A stretch of DNA of 64,000 bases from Paenibacillus xylanexedens (GTDB lineage Bacteria; Bacillota; Bacilli; Paenibacillales; Paenibacillaceae). The notes beneath the pieces are model-generated. The model saw nothing but the letters and a program-made list of their open reading frames with translations. It had not been told where the DNA came from and did no database searches. The position numbers and the translations under genes were made by a program. Every line of letters starts with the position of its first letter. The stretch's first letter is position 1. The stretch covers positions 248,001-312,000 of the forward strand of contig NZ_VEBF01000001.1 of assembly GCF_007676705.1 (NCBI RefSeq), given 5' to 3'. This document shows, piece by piece, positions 17,261-25,296 of this stretch.

Positions 17261-18016
17261 TTATTTGGTTTTGAAGCTGAGGAAGCCATCATCCACTGCG
17301 ATAGTTGTACCGTTCACTGCACTTGCTGCTTCACTGAACAGGAATGTAACCACACTGGCTACTTTTTCCGGTTGAATGAGCTCTCCACGCATATGTTGGG
17401 TAGCAAGCGCATCCTTCATGGCTTGGTCATCACCCAGAATCGGTGTTTCGATAAAACCAGGCGCTACTCCAACCACGCGAATTCCATGCTCAGCCAGTTC
17501 CAGTGCACCGGATTTGGACATCATGACAACAGCAGCCTTGGCTGCATTGTAGTTGAAGCTGCCCACTGCTGCAACACTTCCATAGATCGAAGCGGTATTA
17601 ACAATGGTACCTTGTACATTCAATTCAACCATCTTTTTCGCACCATAATACATGCCGTAGTATACACTATGCTGGTCTACATCAATGACTCTGTGATAGG
17701 ATTCCGGGTCCATCTCCAGAAATGGCTTCACAAGTCCAATCCCTGCGTTATTGAAAATACCGCTTAGCGTACCATATTGCTCTACTGTCCAATCAATCAG
17801 GGCTTTGATCTCGTCCCCTTTGGATACATCCACTTTGTACGCGCCTGCTGTTCCGCCTGCTGCTTCAATCTCTGCGGCAAGCTTCTTCGCACCGTCTTCA
17901 TTATAGTCAGCAACAACAATAGTCGCGCCTTGATCCGAAAGTTGAAGTGCTGTCTCTTTACCAATACCACTAGCTCCACCTGTAATAATGATTACTTTTC
18001 CATTGTGTTCAGTCAT
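17261..18016 (-). CDS. Short-chain dehydrogenase/reductase
   Basis: This 251-residue classical SDR has the NAD(P) motif TGGASGIG (~residues 11-18), NNAG (~90) and the catalytic Ser in NTASIYGS with YNAAK (Tyr and Lys) downstream. ATG 18016 is chosen because AAAGGAGAA lies 8 nt upstream; the open frame begins seven codons earlier without a site. An Asp-containing loop (VVADYNEDGAK) after the second strand suggests NAD preference. An inverted repeat in the promoter (18046-18077) suggests repressor control. The substrate is unknown. Confidence 0.88.
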   Translation of the reverse strand: MTEHNGKVIIITGGASGIGKETALQLSDQGATIVVADYNEDGAKKLAAEIEAAGGTAGAYKVDVSKGDEIKALIDWTVEQYGTLSGIFNNAGIGLVKPFLEMDPESYHRVIDVDQHSVYYGMYYGAKKMVELNVQGTIVNTASIYGSVAAVGSFNYNAAKAAVVMMSKSGALELAEHGIRVVGVAPGFIETPILGDDQAMKDALATQHMRGELIQPEKVASVVTFLFSEAASAVNGTTIAVDDGFLSFKTK

Positions 18017-18045
18017 GACGCAGTTCTCCTTTGGCAAAACATATT

Positions 18046-18077
18046 TAGTTACAGTATAAACTTATAGTAAGTAACTA
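18046..18077. promoter_or_regulatory. Inverted repeat operator upstream of the SDR gene
   Basis: TAGTTAC and GTAACTA form a perfect 7-bp inverted repeat separated by 18 bp, 30 bp upstream of the SDR start, overlapping AT-rich promoter sequence. Short repeats of this GTAACTA kind occur at HxlR/MarR-type regulated oxidoreductase genes. No regulator gene is adjacent. Confidence 0.45.
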
Positions 18078-18245
18078 TATTTTATTAACTTATATACTTA
18101 TCATACGCCTATGTCAAAACCTTGTCAAATCATAGATCATCTTCACATGAATATGAGATAAATGTCATATGCATCTCATAATTACATAATATAGTCTAGC
18201 TCCTGTGATATTAAATATGCATCCGTTTTCGGAAAATTAAAAAGA

Positions 18246-18280
18246 CGGGATATCGGTAATTCAGTCATTCCGATATCCCG
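18246..18280 (-). terminator. Terminator of the lipoprotein gene
   Basis: CGGGATATCGG pairs with CCGATATCCCG around a 13-nt loop, followed on the minus strand by TTTTT, 26 bp past the lipoprotein stop. Confidence 0.8.
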
Positions 18281-18305
18281 CCCTTTTAAAGTTTAAGATT
18301 ACAAA

Positions 18306-18776
18306 CTATTCACCCTGAAGCCCGCTTAGCGGATCTCTCAGGTTATTAATGTTTGTAATCAGTTCAGGAATCCCTGTCTTCTCCCAATTTTCTGCCGTAA
18401 AACCTTGCTCCGCAATCGTATTCTCGAAATTGCCTACCACTTCGGTTAATTGCGTATTATAGCTGACCAGATTCTCATGAATGCTTTCTCCTATCGCTGG
18501 TGCCGTCAGCTGAGAAAATTCGCTCGCTTCTGCTTGGATCAGATCAATTTTCTCCTGAATCTGAGTCGTTATCTCCGGATTATTCACCGCACTCGATGCG
18601 AGCTCTTGCAGATCAGCCCCGGCGTTCGATACCTGTTCTATATAATCAGTAGCCCCACTCACATAATTTAGACTTTGATTGGCTTGTTCCACGACAGAAC
18701 AGGCTGAAATCAGCAGAATACTTGATGCAATAAGGCCTGTCATCATTAACGTGTGCTTTCTTTTTCTTATGAACAT
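18306..18776 (-). CDS. Small predicted lipoprotein
   Basis: This 156-residue protein has a basic N-terminus (RKRK), a hydrophobic stretch and a lipobox, LISAC, with Cys at about residue 26, so it is probably anchored to the outer face of the membrane. The mature part is polar and helical and rich in Gln and Glu. It may match the DUF6376 lipoproteins, but this is from memory. The ATG at 18776 is preferred: GGGGAG is 6 nt upstream, whereas the alternative ATG at 18782 abuts it. It has its own terminator. Confidence 0.7.
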   Translation of the reverse strand: MFIRKRKHTLMMTGLIASSILLISACSVVEQANQSLNYVSGATDYIEQVSNAGADLQELASSAVNNPEITTQIQEKIDLIQAEASEFSQLTAPAIGESIHENLVSYNTQLTEVVGNFENTIAEQGFTAENWEKTGIPELITNINNLRDPLSGLQGE

Positions 18777-18911
18777 GATCATCTCCCCTTCTCCTCATCG
18801 GAATCCTTGTTCCAAGTCCATGATACCTGTTTGGACTGCTTCATTGCAAATGGGTCTGCAGCCAGCGTTATTAACATGTATAATAGTAGAATCACACGGT
18901 AAAGGGATGTC

Positions 18912-19886
18912 ATGATTATGCTTCAAGCCTTAAACCAACGCTTGAACCGCATCATGCCACTGATTACCCCAATCAGCATTATTATTGGCGTGTTATGCGG
19001 GAGTTTTCTTTCTTCTTATACCTTTTTATCCCCTTGGCTCTTTGCGTTCATGACGTTCGCTGGAAGCATCAGTCTGGGGATACGGGATTTTGTGAACGTG
19101 CTGAAGAAGCCGTTCCCCCTGTTTGTATGTCTGTTCATATTGCATTTGGCAATGCCACTCATTGCTCTGGGCATGGGTCATCTGGTCTTTCCTACAGATG
19201 CGTACACCATTACGGGCCTCGTTCTGGCAGCCGTGATTCCGACAGGAATAAGCAGTTTCATCTGGGTTAGCATCTATCGGGGCAATATCGCACTTACGCT
19301 CTCCATTATCCTGATTGATACCATGCTTGCCCCTTTCGTTGTACCCGGGGTGTTATCCCTGCTAATCGGCACCAGTGTCACACTGGATACGGCAGCTATG
19401 ATGAGCAGTCTGTTCTGGATGATTGTTGTACCATCCCTGCTCGGTATGCTGCTGAATGAGTGGACCAAAGGCGCCATTGTCCCGGTCTGGGGACCGAGAT
19501 TGAATCCGTTGTCCAAATTGTTCATGGCATCAGTCGTCGCGATTAACGGATCCGTCGTTGCGCCTTACTTGGCTGATTTCAACTGGAAGTTGGCTGGACT
19601 TGCGGTCATCATTATTTTCCTGGCGTCATTCGGTTATGCACTAAGTTATTTCATCGCCCGATTGTTGGGCTGGAATGAGGCCGATCAGGTCGCTCTCGTA
19701 TTCAATGGAGGCATGCGCAATATTAGCGCAGGCGCAGTATTGGCTGTTTCCTATTTTCCGCCACCTGTTGCTGTCCCGGTCGTGCTTGGCATGGTATTCC
19801 AACAGATGCTCGCTTCACTGACAGGTTATTTGCTCGGTCGTCGCTCGCAGCTTCTGCAAAAGTCGGATAAGACATCCGCTGCCTAA
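18912..19886 (+). CDS. Bile acid:sodium symporter family protein
   Basis: This 324-residue membrane protein of the BASS family has about nine to ten helices. It carries the Gly/Asn-rich crossover motifs IPTGISSF (~residues 110-117) and VFNGGMRNISAGAVLA (~265-280) that bind sodium in this fold. Bacillus YocS and PanS-like transporters are related. Members carry organic anions such as pantoate or thiamine precursors, and bile acid is only the family name. ATG 18912 follows AAAGGGATG. The gene is monocistronic with a terminator at 19905-19936. Confidence 0.85.
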   Translation: MIMLQALNQRLNRIMPLITPISIIIGVLCGSFLSSYTFLSPWLFAFMTFAGSISLGIRDFVNVLKKPFPLFVCLFILHLAMPLIALGMGHLVFPTDAYTITGLVLAAVIPTGISSFIWVSIYRGNIALTLSIILIDTMLAPFVVPGVLSLLIGTSVTLDTAAMMSSLFWMIVVPSLLGMLLNEWTKGAIVPVWGPRLNPLSKLFMASVVAINGSVVAPYLADFNWKLAGLAVIIIFLASFGYALSYFIARLLGWNEADQVALVFNGGMRNISAGAVLAVSYFPPPVAVPVVLGMVFQQMLASLTGYLLGRRSQLLQKSDKTSAA

Positions 19887-19904
19887 CAACATACTGGAAT
19901 GTTT

Positions 19905-19936
19905 AAAAAACGCCGACATCATTGTCGGCGTTTTTC
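19905..19936 (+). terminator. Terminator of the symporter gene
   Basis: AAAACGCCGACA pairs with TGTCGGCGTTTT and ends in a T run, 19 bp past the stop. Confidence 0.9.
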
Positions 19937-20009
19937 GTTACGGGTAACCTCTACTGTAATCTCTTTTATCTAATCCTGCCCATTTCCCAATCCCTGCCCA
20001 CAATAAGAA

Positions 20010-20034
20010 AAAACCATCAACGAGTGATGGTTTT
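20010..20034 (-). terminator. Terminator of asd
   Basis: AAAACCATCA pairs with TGATGGTTTT. On the minus strand the hairpin is followed by TTTTTT, about 50 bp past the asd stop. Confidence 0.8.
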
Positions 20035-20085
20035 CAAATAATCATTCTGTTCAGAAATCTGTTACTGCTCATGATGCTTTCGTGC

Positions 20086-21171
20086 TTATTTCGGCTGAAT
20101 ATATCCTTCAGCTTTAAGCAGTTCTGCGATCAGAACCGCACCACCTGCCGCTCCGCGGAGCGTGTTGTGCGACAATCCCACGAATTTGTAATCATAGAGT
20201 GAATCTTCGCGAAGTCGGCCTGTGGAGACACCCATTCCACGTTCGATGTCACGATCCAGTTTCGTCTGTGGTCTGTTCTCTTCTTCAAAATACGTAATGA
20301 ATTGTTTTGGTGCGCTTGGCAAAGCCAGTTCCTGCGGGCGACCTTTGAACTGCAACCAATGCTCCAGAATTTCGTCTTTGCTTGGTTTTTTCTCGAAGTT
20401 GACAAACACTGTAGCCAGATGCCCATCCGTTACCGGTACACGGATACATTGTGTTGTAATTAACGGAGCGGATGCTTTGACGATCTGATTATTTTCGATG
20501 CTACCCCAGATCCGCAGTGGTTCCTGCTCACTCTTCTCTTCTTCGCCACCGATGTATGGAATGACATTATCGAGCATATCAGGCCAGTCGGTAAAGTTTT
20601 TACCTGCTCCGGAGATTGCTTGGTACGTGGAAGCGACAACCTGAGTCGGGTTGAACTCACGCAAGGCATGCAGTGCTGGCACATAGCTCTGAATCGAGCA
20701 ATTTGGTTTTACGGCAATGAATCCGGTTTTGGTACCCAGACGTTTTCTCTGTGCTTCAATGACATCCAGATGTCCCGGGTTAATCTCAGGGATTACCATA
20801 GGAACATCAGCCGTCCAGCGGTGAGCCGAGTTGTTGGACACGACAGGTGTGCCAGTCTTCGCATAAGCCTCTTCGAGCGCTTGAATTTCGTTCTTTTTCA
20901 TATCAACTGCGCAGAAAATAAAATCAACCTGGCTGGCAAAAGCCTCTACCTGGGAAGCATCCTGAACAACGATTTTCTTCACAGCTTCCGGAATAGGAAT
21001 TGCGAGTTTCCATCTGCCTTGTACGGATTCTTCATATGTTTTACCTGCCGAATTGGCGCTTGCAGAAATAGCTGTTACTTCAAACCATGGATGTTGATCG
21101 AGCAGGTCCACAAAACGCTGACCTACCATTCCCGTTCCTCCGACGATACCGACTTTCAATTTTGCTGACAT
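20086..21171 (-). CDS. asd: Aspartate-semialdehyde dehydrogenase
   Basis: Asd reduces aspartyl phosphate to aspartate semialdehyde, the branch point to lysine/diaminopimelate, threonine and methionine. The 361-residue protein has an N-terminal NADP-binding GIVGGTGMVGQRF (~residues 8-20), the catalytic Cys in VKPNCSIQSY and a C-terminal AGGAVLIAELL. The sequence resembles the archaeal/fungal-type Asd rather than the shorter classical Bacillus enzyme. It stands alone, behind a T-box leader at 21310-21631, so its expression should respond to charging of a tRNA from the aspartate family. Confidence 0.93.
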   Translation of the reverse strand: MSAKLKVGIVGGTGMVGQRFVDLLDQHPWFEVTAISASANSAGKTYEESVQGRWKLAIPIPEAVKKIVVQDASQVEAFASQVDFIFCAVDMKKNEIQALEEAYAKTGTPVVSNNSAHRWTADVPMVIPEINPGHLDVIEAQRKRLGTKTGFIAVKPNCSIQSYVPALHALREFNPTQVVASTYQAISGAGKNFTDWPDMLDNVIPYIGGEEEKSEQEPLRIWGSIENNQIVKASAPLITTQCIRVPVTDGHLATVFVNFEKKPSKDEILEHWLQFKGRPQELALPSAPKQFITYFEEENRPQTKLDRDIERGMGVSTGRLREDSLYDYKFVGLSHNTLRGAAGGAVLIAELLKAEGYIQPK

Positions 21172-21309
21172 TCAATCATCATTTCCTTTCGGTTTGAGTG
21201 ATTCTTCTCTTTGAATCAATTTCATAACTCACTAAAAACGTATTATGAAATTGACTCGTTAATTAACACTATTCAGGCAATCCCAAAGCGTGTAGTCACA
21301 GCCCCGGAA

Positions 21310-21631
21310 AAACCAAAAAATCCCATCCCCAAGACAATAGTCTCAGGGACGAGATTGAACTCTCGTGGTACCACCCAGATTCGCCGATATGTCACCATAT
21401 CCGCCTCTTCAAGTAAAGGATTACAACTATGTTGCTAGCTGTAAGCCGTTCACACTCTAGCTCTGTAACAGGAGCTCCTGTCACACCATCCCTTAATGCT
21501 AAGTTCCGATGTGCTGCTCTGAGTCTTTATTCAATAAAAGATTCTTTACTCCTTTTCAGCTGCCGGAGCTCTCTTTGAAAGAATGAATTTTATCTACTCG
21601 TCTCTTCATCGCATTTGATATTGCGATTATA
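21310..21631 (-). promoter_or_regulatory. T-box riboswitch upstream of asd
   Basis: The minus strand carries a full T-box leader. A TATAAT promoter element is at 21631-21626. Stem I has GACGAGTA and AGAGAG motifs. The T-box sequence is TGGGTGGTACCACG (21377-21364). The terminator stem is at 21355-21320, with 16 consecutive pairs including wobbles, and is followed by TTTTTT. The UGGT bulge fits a tRNA with discriminator A. My manual fold of stem I leaves AAAGA in the specifier loop; AAA (lysine) is my favoured specifier, but a neighbouring frame such as ACT (threonine) is not excluded. Confidence 0.9.
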
Positions 21632-21807
21632 ATATCAAAATTACTGTGATGAAGTAAACACATTTTTTTAGATAACGGAATTTATACGTTTTCAGCGGAG
21701 CTGAACAATCCAATTATTGCAAGGAAAACTTCAGCTAAATGCGGTCTGTCTCCTGTGAAAGCCGTCGATAGATGTTTTTCTATAAATTGCTGCAAATGGC
21801 TATTTCT

Positions 21808-22653
21808 TTACTGCTTTTTGGCAACAATCGCATACGTTCCCAGTGGACTCCCATGCCCCGAGGTATGATGTGTCCTAAGTAATTTCAGTTCGGAAAGAAG
21901 AAGTGTTTTTACTTTGTCCGGAATCGGAAGCAGTTTCAGTTCCACAGGCGCTTCTGCGAGTGTCATTTCGGTTTCCCAGCGACCGTCCTGCAGTTCGGGA
22001 GAATGGATCGAAGTCTCTTCCTTCATCGTCCAGCCTGCTGCTGAGACAAGCTCTTGAATATCCTCTGGTGTAAAGAGCGTGCGCACATTGGAGAAGCTGT
22101 TCTCCTTGTAACATTCGATCTGGGACTGAATCAGAACGGATAACCAGTGCGAGAGCTGGCTCACATCTGTAACTCGTGCATCCCATTCAGCAAAACATAA
22201 CTGATGTCCCCACGTCCTAACCTTGCTAAGAATCTGCGCGAGTTCATCAAATGATTTCAGGTACCATGAACAATGGGATAGCACAATCACATCAAACTCA
22301 CTCTCGGCGAATTGGGCTTGATCACTTAGAATGTCGAAATCATAATCCATTCGAATTCGGTTACCCAGTGGAGATCTCCGCAGCTTGGCTGCCGCTTCGC
22401 CTACGGTCAGCGGTGAACCATAATCCTCTGGTGCAATATCTACACCATGAACGTACCCATGCTCCCCCACCAGATGTGCAAGCACGGCCGTTGTATCTCC
22501 CTGCCCACACCCGATTTCCAGAACGCGGCTGCCTTCCTGTATCCCCCAAAAGTGTCCCAGTTTCATCCGATGCTCGGTCTGAATGTACTGAATGGCGGCG
22601 TTGTCCTCCACGTCCATATACTTAATAAGGTCCCTGATGATAGACTCATTCAT
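21808..22653 (-). CDS. Class I SAM-dependent methyltransferase
   Basis: This 281-residue methyltransferase has motif I VLEIGCGQGDTT (~residues 43-54), an acidic residue ending strand 2 (VHGVDIAPED) and motif VIVLSHCSWYL (~125). The C-terminal part is family-specific and gives no substrate. ATG 22653 is preceded by GAGGAGTGAGGA. It lies about 100 bp downstream of galU on the same strand and could be read through from that operon. Confidence 0.8.
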   Translation of the reverse strand: MNESIIRDLIKYMDVEDNAAIQYIQTEHRMKLGHFWGIQEGSRVLEIGCGQGDTTAVLAHLVGEHGYVHGVDIAPEDYGSPLTVGEAAAKLRRSPLGNRIRMDYDFDILSDQAQFAESEFDVIVLSHCSWYLKSFDELAQILSKVRTWGHQLCFAEWDARVTDVSQLSHWLSVLIQSQIECYKENSFSNVRTLFTPEDIQELVSAAGWTMKEETSIHSPELQDGRWETEMTLAEAPVELKLLPIPDKVKTLLLSELKLLRTHHTSGHGSPLGTYAIVAKKQ

Positions 22654-22754
22654 GATTCCTCACTCCTCAAAGAGCAACTTGAACTTTCTTGCTCATTGTA
22701 GCGTTACAGGAAGGATTGTACAATGCTGGAAAAACCTTTGCTACATATCAATCC

Positions 22755-23627
22755 CTATGCCCACTGGGTTGCAAGCTTCTGAAGATATGGTGTAAGCATG
22801 GGCTGTAATTCCTTGCGCATCAGTCCGATCTCCAAGATCGCCTGAATATATCCGAATTGATCGCCGATATCGTAGCGGCGTCCCTCCAGTTCAAGGGCTA
22901 ACAGTTCCTCCGTCTGACTTATTTCTTTCAAGGCATCCGTTAACTGATATTCCCCTCCAGCCCCTCTCTCGATCTGATCCAGAATGGGAAAGATAGAAGG
23001 TTTCAATATGTATCGTCCCATTACAGCTGTACGGGATGGCGCTTCCGCAAGAGAAGGTTTTTCGACCAGATTGGTGACCCGGTGAACCCGGTCCTCAGCA
23101 CCATTCGAATCAATAATGCCATATTTGCTAACATTTTCCGCGTCTACCTGACGGACACCAATGATCTGGTTGCCTGTTTTTTCATAGAGATGAACCATCT
23201 GTGCAAGTGCAGGCGGATCAGACACCATTATGTCATCTCCTAGCAATACAGCGAAGGCCTCAGCTCCTACAAATTGCCGTGCACACCCAATGGCATGCCC
23301 CAATCCAAGCGGTTCTTTTTGACGAATAAAATGAATATTTGCCATCTCGCTGATGGCCTGCACCTCTTCCAGTAAAGACTGTTTGCCTTTGGCATACAAA
23401 GAGTGTTCAAGTTCAACCGATTTATCAAAATGGTCCTCTATGGATTTTTTGTTGCGTCCGGTCACAATGAGGATATTCTCAATGCCTGACTGCACTGCTT
23501 CTTCAACGATGTATTGGATAGCCGGTTTGTCCACAATCGGTAACATCTCTTTGGGCTGTGCTTTGGTCGCTGGCAGAAAACGGGTTCCGAGACCCGCTGC
23601 CGGAATGACTGCTTTTTTAATTCGCAT
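22755..23627 (-). CDS. galU: UTP-glucose-1-phosphate uridylyltransferase
   Basis: GalU/GtaB makes UDP-glucose from UTP and glucose-1-phosphate in the cytoplasm. The 290-residue protein begins MRIKKAVIPAAGLGTRFLPA, whose nucleotide-binding GLGTR loop is complete, and carries EMLPIVDKPAIQY just after it. It is close to the usual ~292 residues. The ATG at 23627 is chosen over the longer frame because AAGGAG is nearby and it matches the family N-terminus. It follows the GtrA gene by 17 bp and probably supplies the donor for the GT2/GtrA/GT39 glycosylation system upstream in the operon. Confidence 0.93.
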   Translation of the reverse strand: MRIKKAVIPAAGLGTRFLPATKAQPKEMLPIVDKPAIQYIVEEAVQSGIENILIVTGRNKKSIEDHFDKSVELEHSLYAKGKQSLLEEVQAISEMANIHFIRQKEPLGLGHAIGCARQFVGAEAFAVLLGDDIMVSDPPALAQMVHLYEKTGNQIIGVRQVDAENVSKYGIIDSNGAEDRVHRVTNLVEKPSLAEAPSRTAVMGRYILKPSIFPILDQIERGAGGEYQLTDALKEISQTEELLALELEGRRYDIGDQFGYIQAILEIGLMRKELQPMLTPYLQKLATQWA

Positions 23628-23644
23628 TTCATCATACACTCCTT

Positions 23645-24040
23645 TCATATGTTCGTTGTACGAAACACCCAATATCTGCTGGCCATATAATTTAGAACCA
23701 TTCCGATCAAGGTTGCCAGAATCTTGCTTATCACGAGACTCCAACCCAGCATATCGTGCAAAGTCATCAGAATGAGGGCGGATAACGCGAGAACGATGAG
23801 ATTCGTGATTAGAAAACGAATAAGTTTCGCTCTATCGCCGCCCCCTCGTGCCGTATCTCGAAAAGTCCACCTGCCGTTCAGCCAATAACTGTTCGCCACA
23901 CCGCAGCTGTACGAGATTACTTGAGCAATCAGAACCGGTACACCGACCACTGCCAATAAAACAAATACCACTGCATCCACTGCCGTATTCGTGACCCCCA
24001 CAATTCCAAACTTGAAGATTGTGACCAGACGATTAGTCAT
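23645..24040 (-). CDS. GtrA family membrane protein (probable lipid-linked sugar flippase)
   Basis: This 131-residue protein has four membrane helices and the GtrA/GtcA signature: FGIVGVTNTAVDAVVF near the N-terminus, NSYWLNGRWTF after helix 2 and ILATLIGMVLNYMASRYWVF at the end. GtrA proteins are thought to flip undecaprenyl-phosphate-linked sugars. The ATG overlaps the end of the GT2 gene by 8 bp, so the two are translationally coupled. Confidence 0.9.
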   Translation of the reverse strand: MTNRLVTIFKFGIVGVTNTAVDAVVFVLLAVVGVPVLIAQVISYSCGVANSYWLNGRWTFRDTARGGGDRAKLIRFLITNLIVLALSALILMTLHDMLGWSLVISKILATLIGMVLNYMASRYWVFRTTNI

Positions 24041-25019
24041 GGTGAGCCACTCGGGCTGTCAATCGGGATTGCACTTGCTGGCTCTCGGCCTGAACCACGT
24101 CTCTCACAATGTATAGCGGACGCGCCTTGGTCTCATCATAGATTCGGCCAACGTACTCGCCCAGAATACCCAGCATAATCAGGATGAATCCGTTAAACAT
24201 CAGCATGATACTCACAATGGAAGGCCATCCTTTAATGGTTGAATCCGTAAAGATAGCCGAACCAATAACCGTTAGCATATAGATGAATCCGCCAACCGAC
24301 AGAATCGTACCTACATAACCTGCGAGCTTGAGCGGTTTATACGAAAATGATGTAATGCCGTCCAGGCTCAGCTTTAGCATGCGTTTCAGCGGATATTTCG
24401 TTTCTCCTGCCAAACGTTCATCACGTTCGTATTCAATGGCAGTCTGATGGAAACCAACCCAACTGACCAACCCGCGCACGAACCGATTTTTCTCTGGAAG
24501 ACGTTTCATCTCATCACATACTTTGCGGTCAATCAGGCGGAAATCTCCGGTATCCACCGGGATATCCGTATCGGTTGAAGCACGGAGTACACGATAGAAG
24601 AGACTGGCCGACCATTTCTTGAAGCGGGTTTCCCCACTTCGTCTGGTGCGACGGGCATACACGACTTCATAGCCCTCTTTCCACTTCGCGATCATATCCA
24701 GAATCAGTTCGGGAGGGTCCTGAAGATCCGCATCAATAATAACGACCGCATCCCCCGCTGCATAATCCATACCTGCTGTTATCGCAATCTGATGACCGAA
24801 GTTACGGGCAAAATCAATCAGTTTCACACTCTCGTCCCATCGGGCGTAGTCACGAATCATCTGTGCACTTTGATCCCTGCTGCCATCATTAACAAATAGC
24901 AGTTCATAACTCTCCCCTGTGCTACCCATGACTTTCTTCAGACGCCGATAGGTCTCCTCGATCACCGCTTCCTCGTTATACATGGGAATAATAATACTGT
25001 ATCGGTACGTGTGAGCCAT
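24033..25019 (-). CDS. Family 2 glycosyltransferase (undecaprenyl-phosphate sugar synthase type)
   Basis: This 328-residue protein has a GT-A domain (~1-230) with SIIIPMYNEE, the metal-binding DADLQDPPE and QDGIT-like C-terminal part, followed by two membrane helices (~240-310), as in GtrB, CsbB and YkcC. Such enzymes put a sugar from UDP-sugar on undecaprenyl phosphate. ATG 25019 is chosen because GGGAGGGG is 6 nt upstream; the upstream in-frame start precedes that site. It is followed by gtrA and galU, which suggests UDP-glucose as donor (inference). Repeat copy B separates it from the GT39 gene. Confidence 0.9.
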   Translation of the reverse strand: MAHTYRYSIIIPMYNEEAVIEETYRRLKKVMGSTGESYELLFVNDGSRDQSAQMIRDYARWDESVKLIDFARNFGHQIAITAGMDYAAGDAVVIIDADLQDPPELILDMIAKWKEGYEVVYARRTRRSGETRFKKWSASLFYRVLRASTDTDIPVDTGDFRLIDRKVCDEMKRLPEKNRFVRGLVSWVGFHQTAIEYERDERLAGETKYPLKRMLKLSLDGITSFSYKPLKLAGYVGTILSVGGFIYMLTVIGSAIFTDSTIKGWPSIVSIMLMFNGFILIMLGILGEYVGRIYDETKARPLYIVRDVVQAESQQVQSRLTARVAHHD

Positions 25020-25064
25020 GTTCGTCCCCTCCCTTTTCAATGGACTTCGTTCGAGATTTTCATT

Positions 25065-25296
25065 CTATACAAATTGAACCAAAGATTATTTACACTGCAC
25101 ACTTCGATGACAGAACAACCTTCCGATCGCTGTTATCCCCAGATTTTTTTGATTCCTTTTATAAAGGGAAAATCCGGGGATAGCGTATGCTTCCGATGTA
25201 GCTTTCTTGCAGAAAGCTTGTAGGCGAACGCTTCGCTTTTTCAGGTTTTTTCTGTCCTCTCCGTTATCGTGTGAATGATAAGTTCAATTTATATAG
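25065..25296 (+). repeat. Structured intergenic repeat, copy B
   Basis: This full copy is 232 bp. Its ends read CTATACAAATTGAAC and GTTCAATTTATATAG, complementary at 14 of 15 positions. Internally GACAGAA/TTCTGTC, TATCCCC/GGGGATA, CCTTT/AAAGG, AGCTTTC/GAAAGCT and GCGAA/TTCGC can pair. The right end stops exactly one base before the stop codon of the GT39 gene, inside an otherwise co-directional glycosylation operon. Confidence 0.85.
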
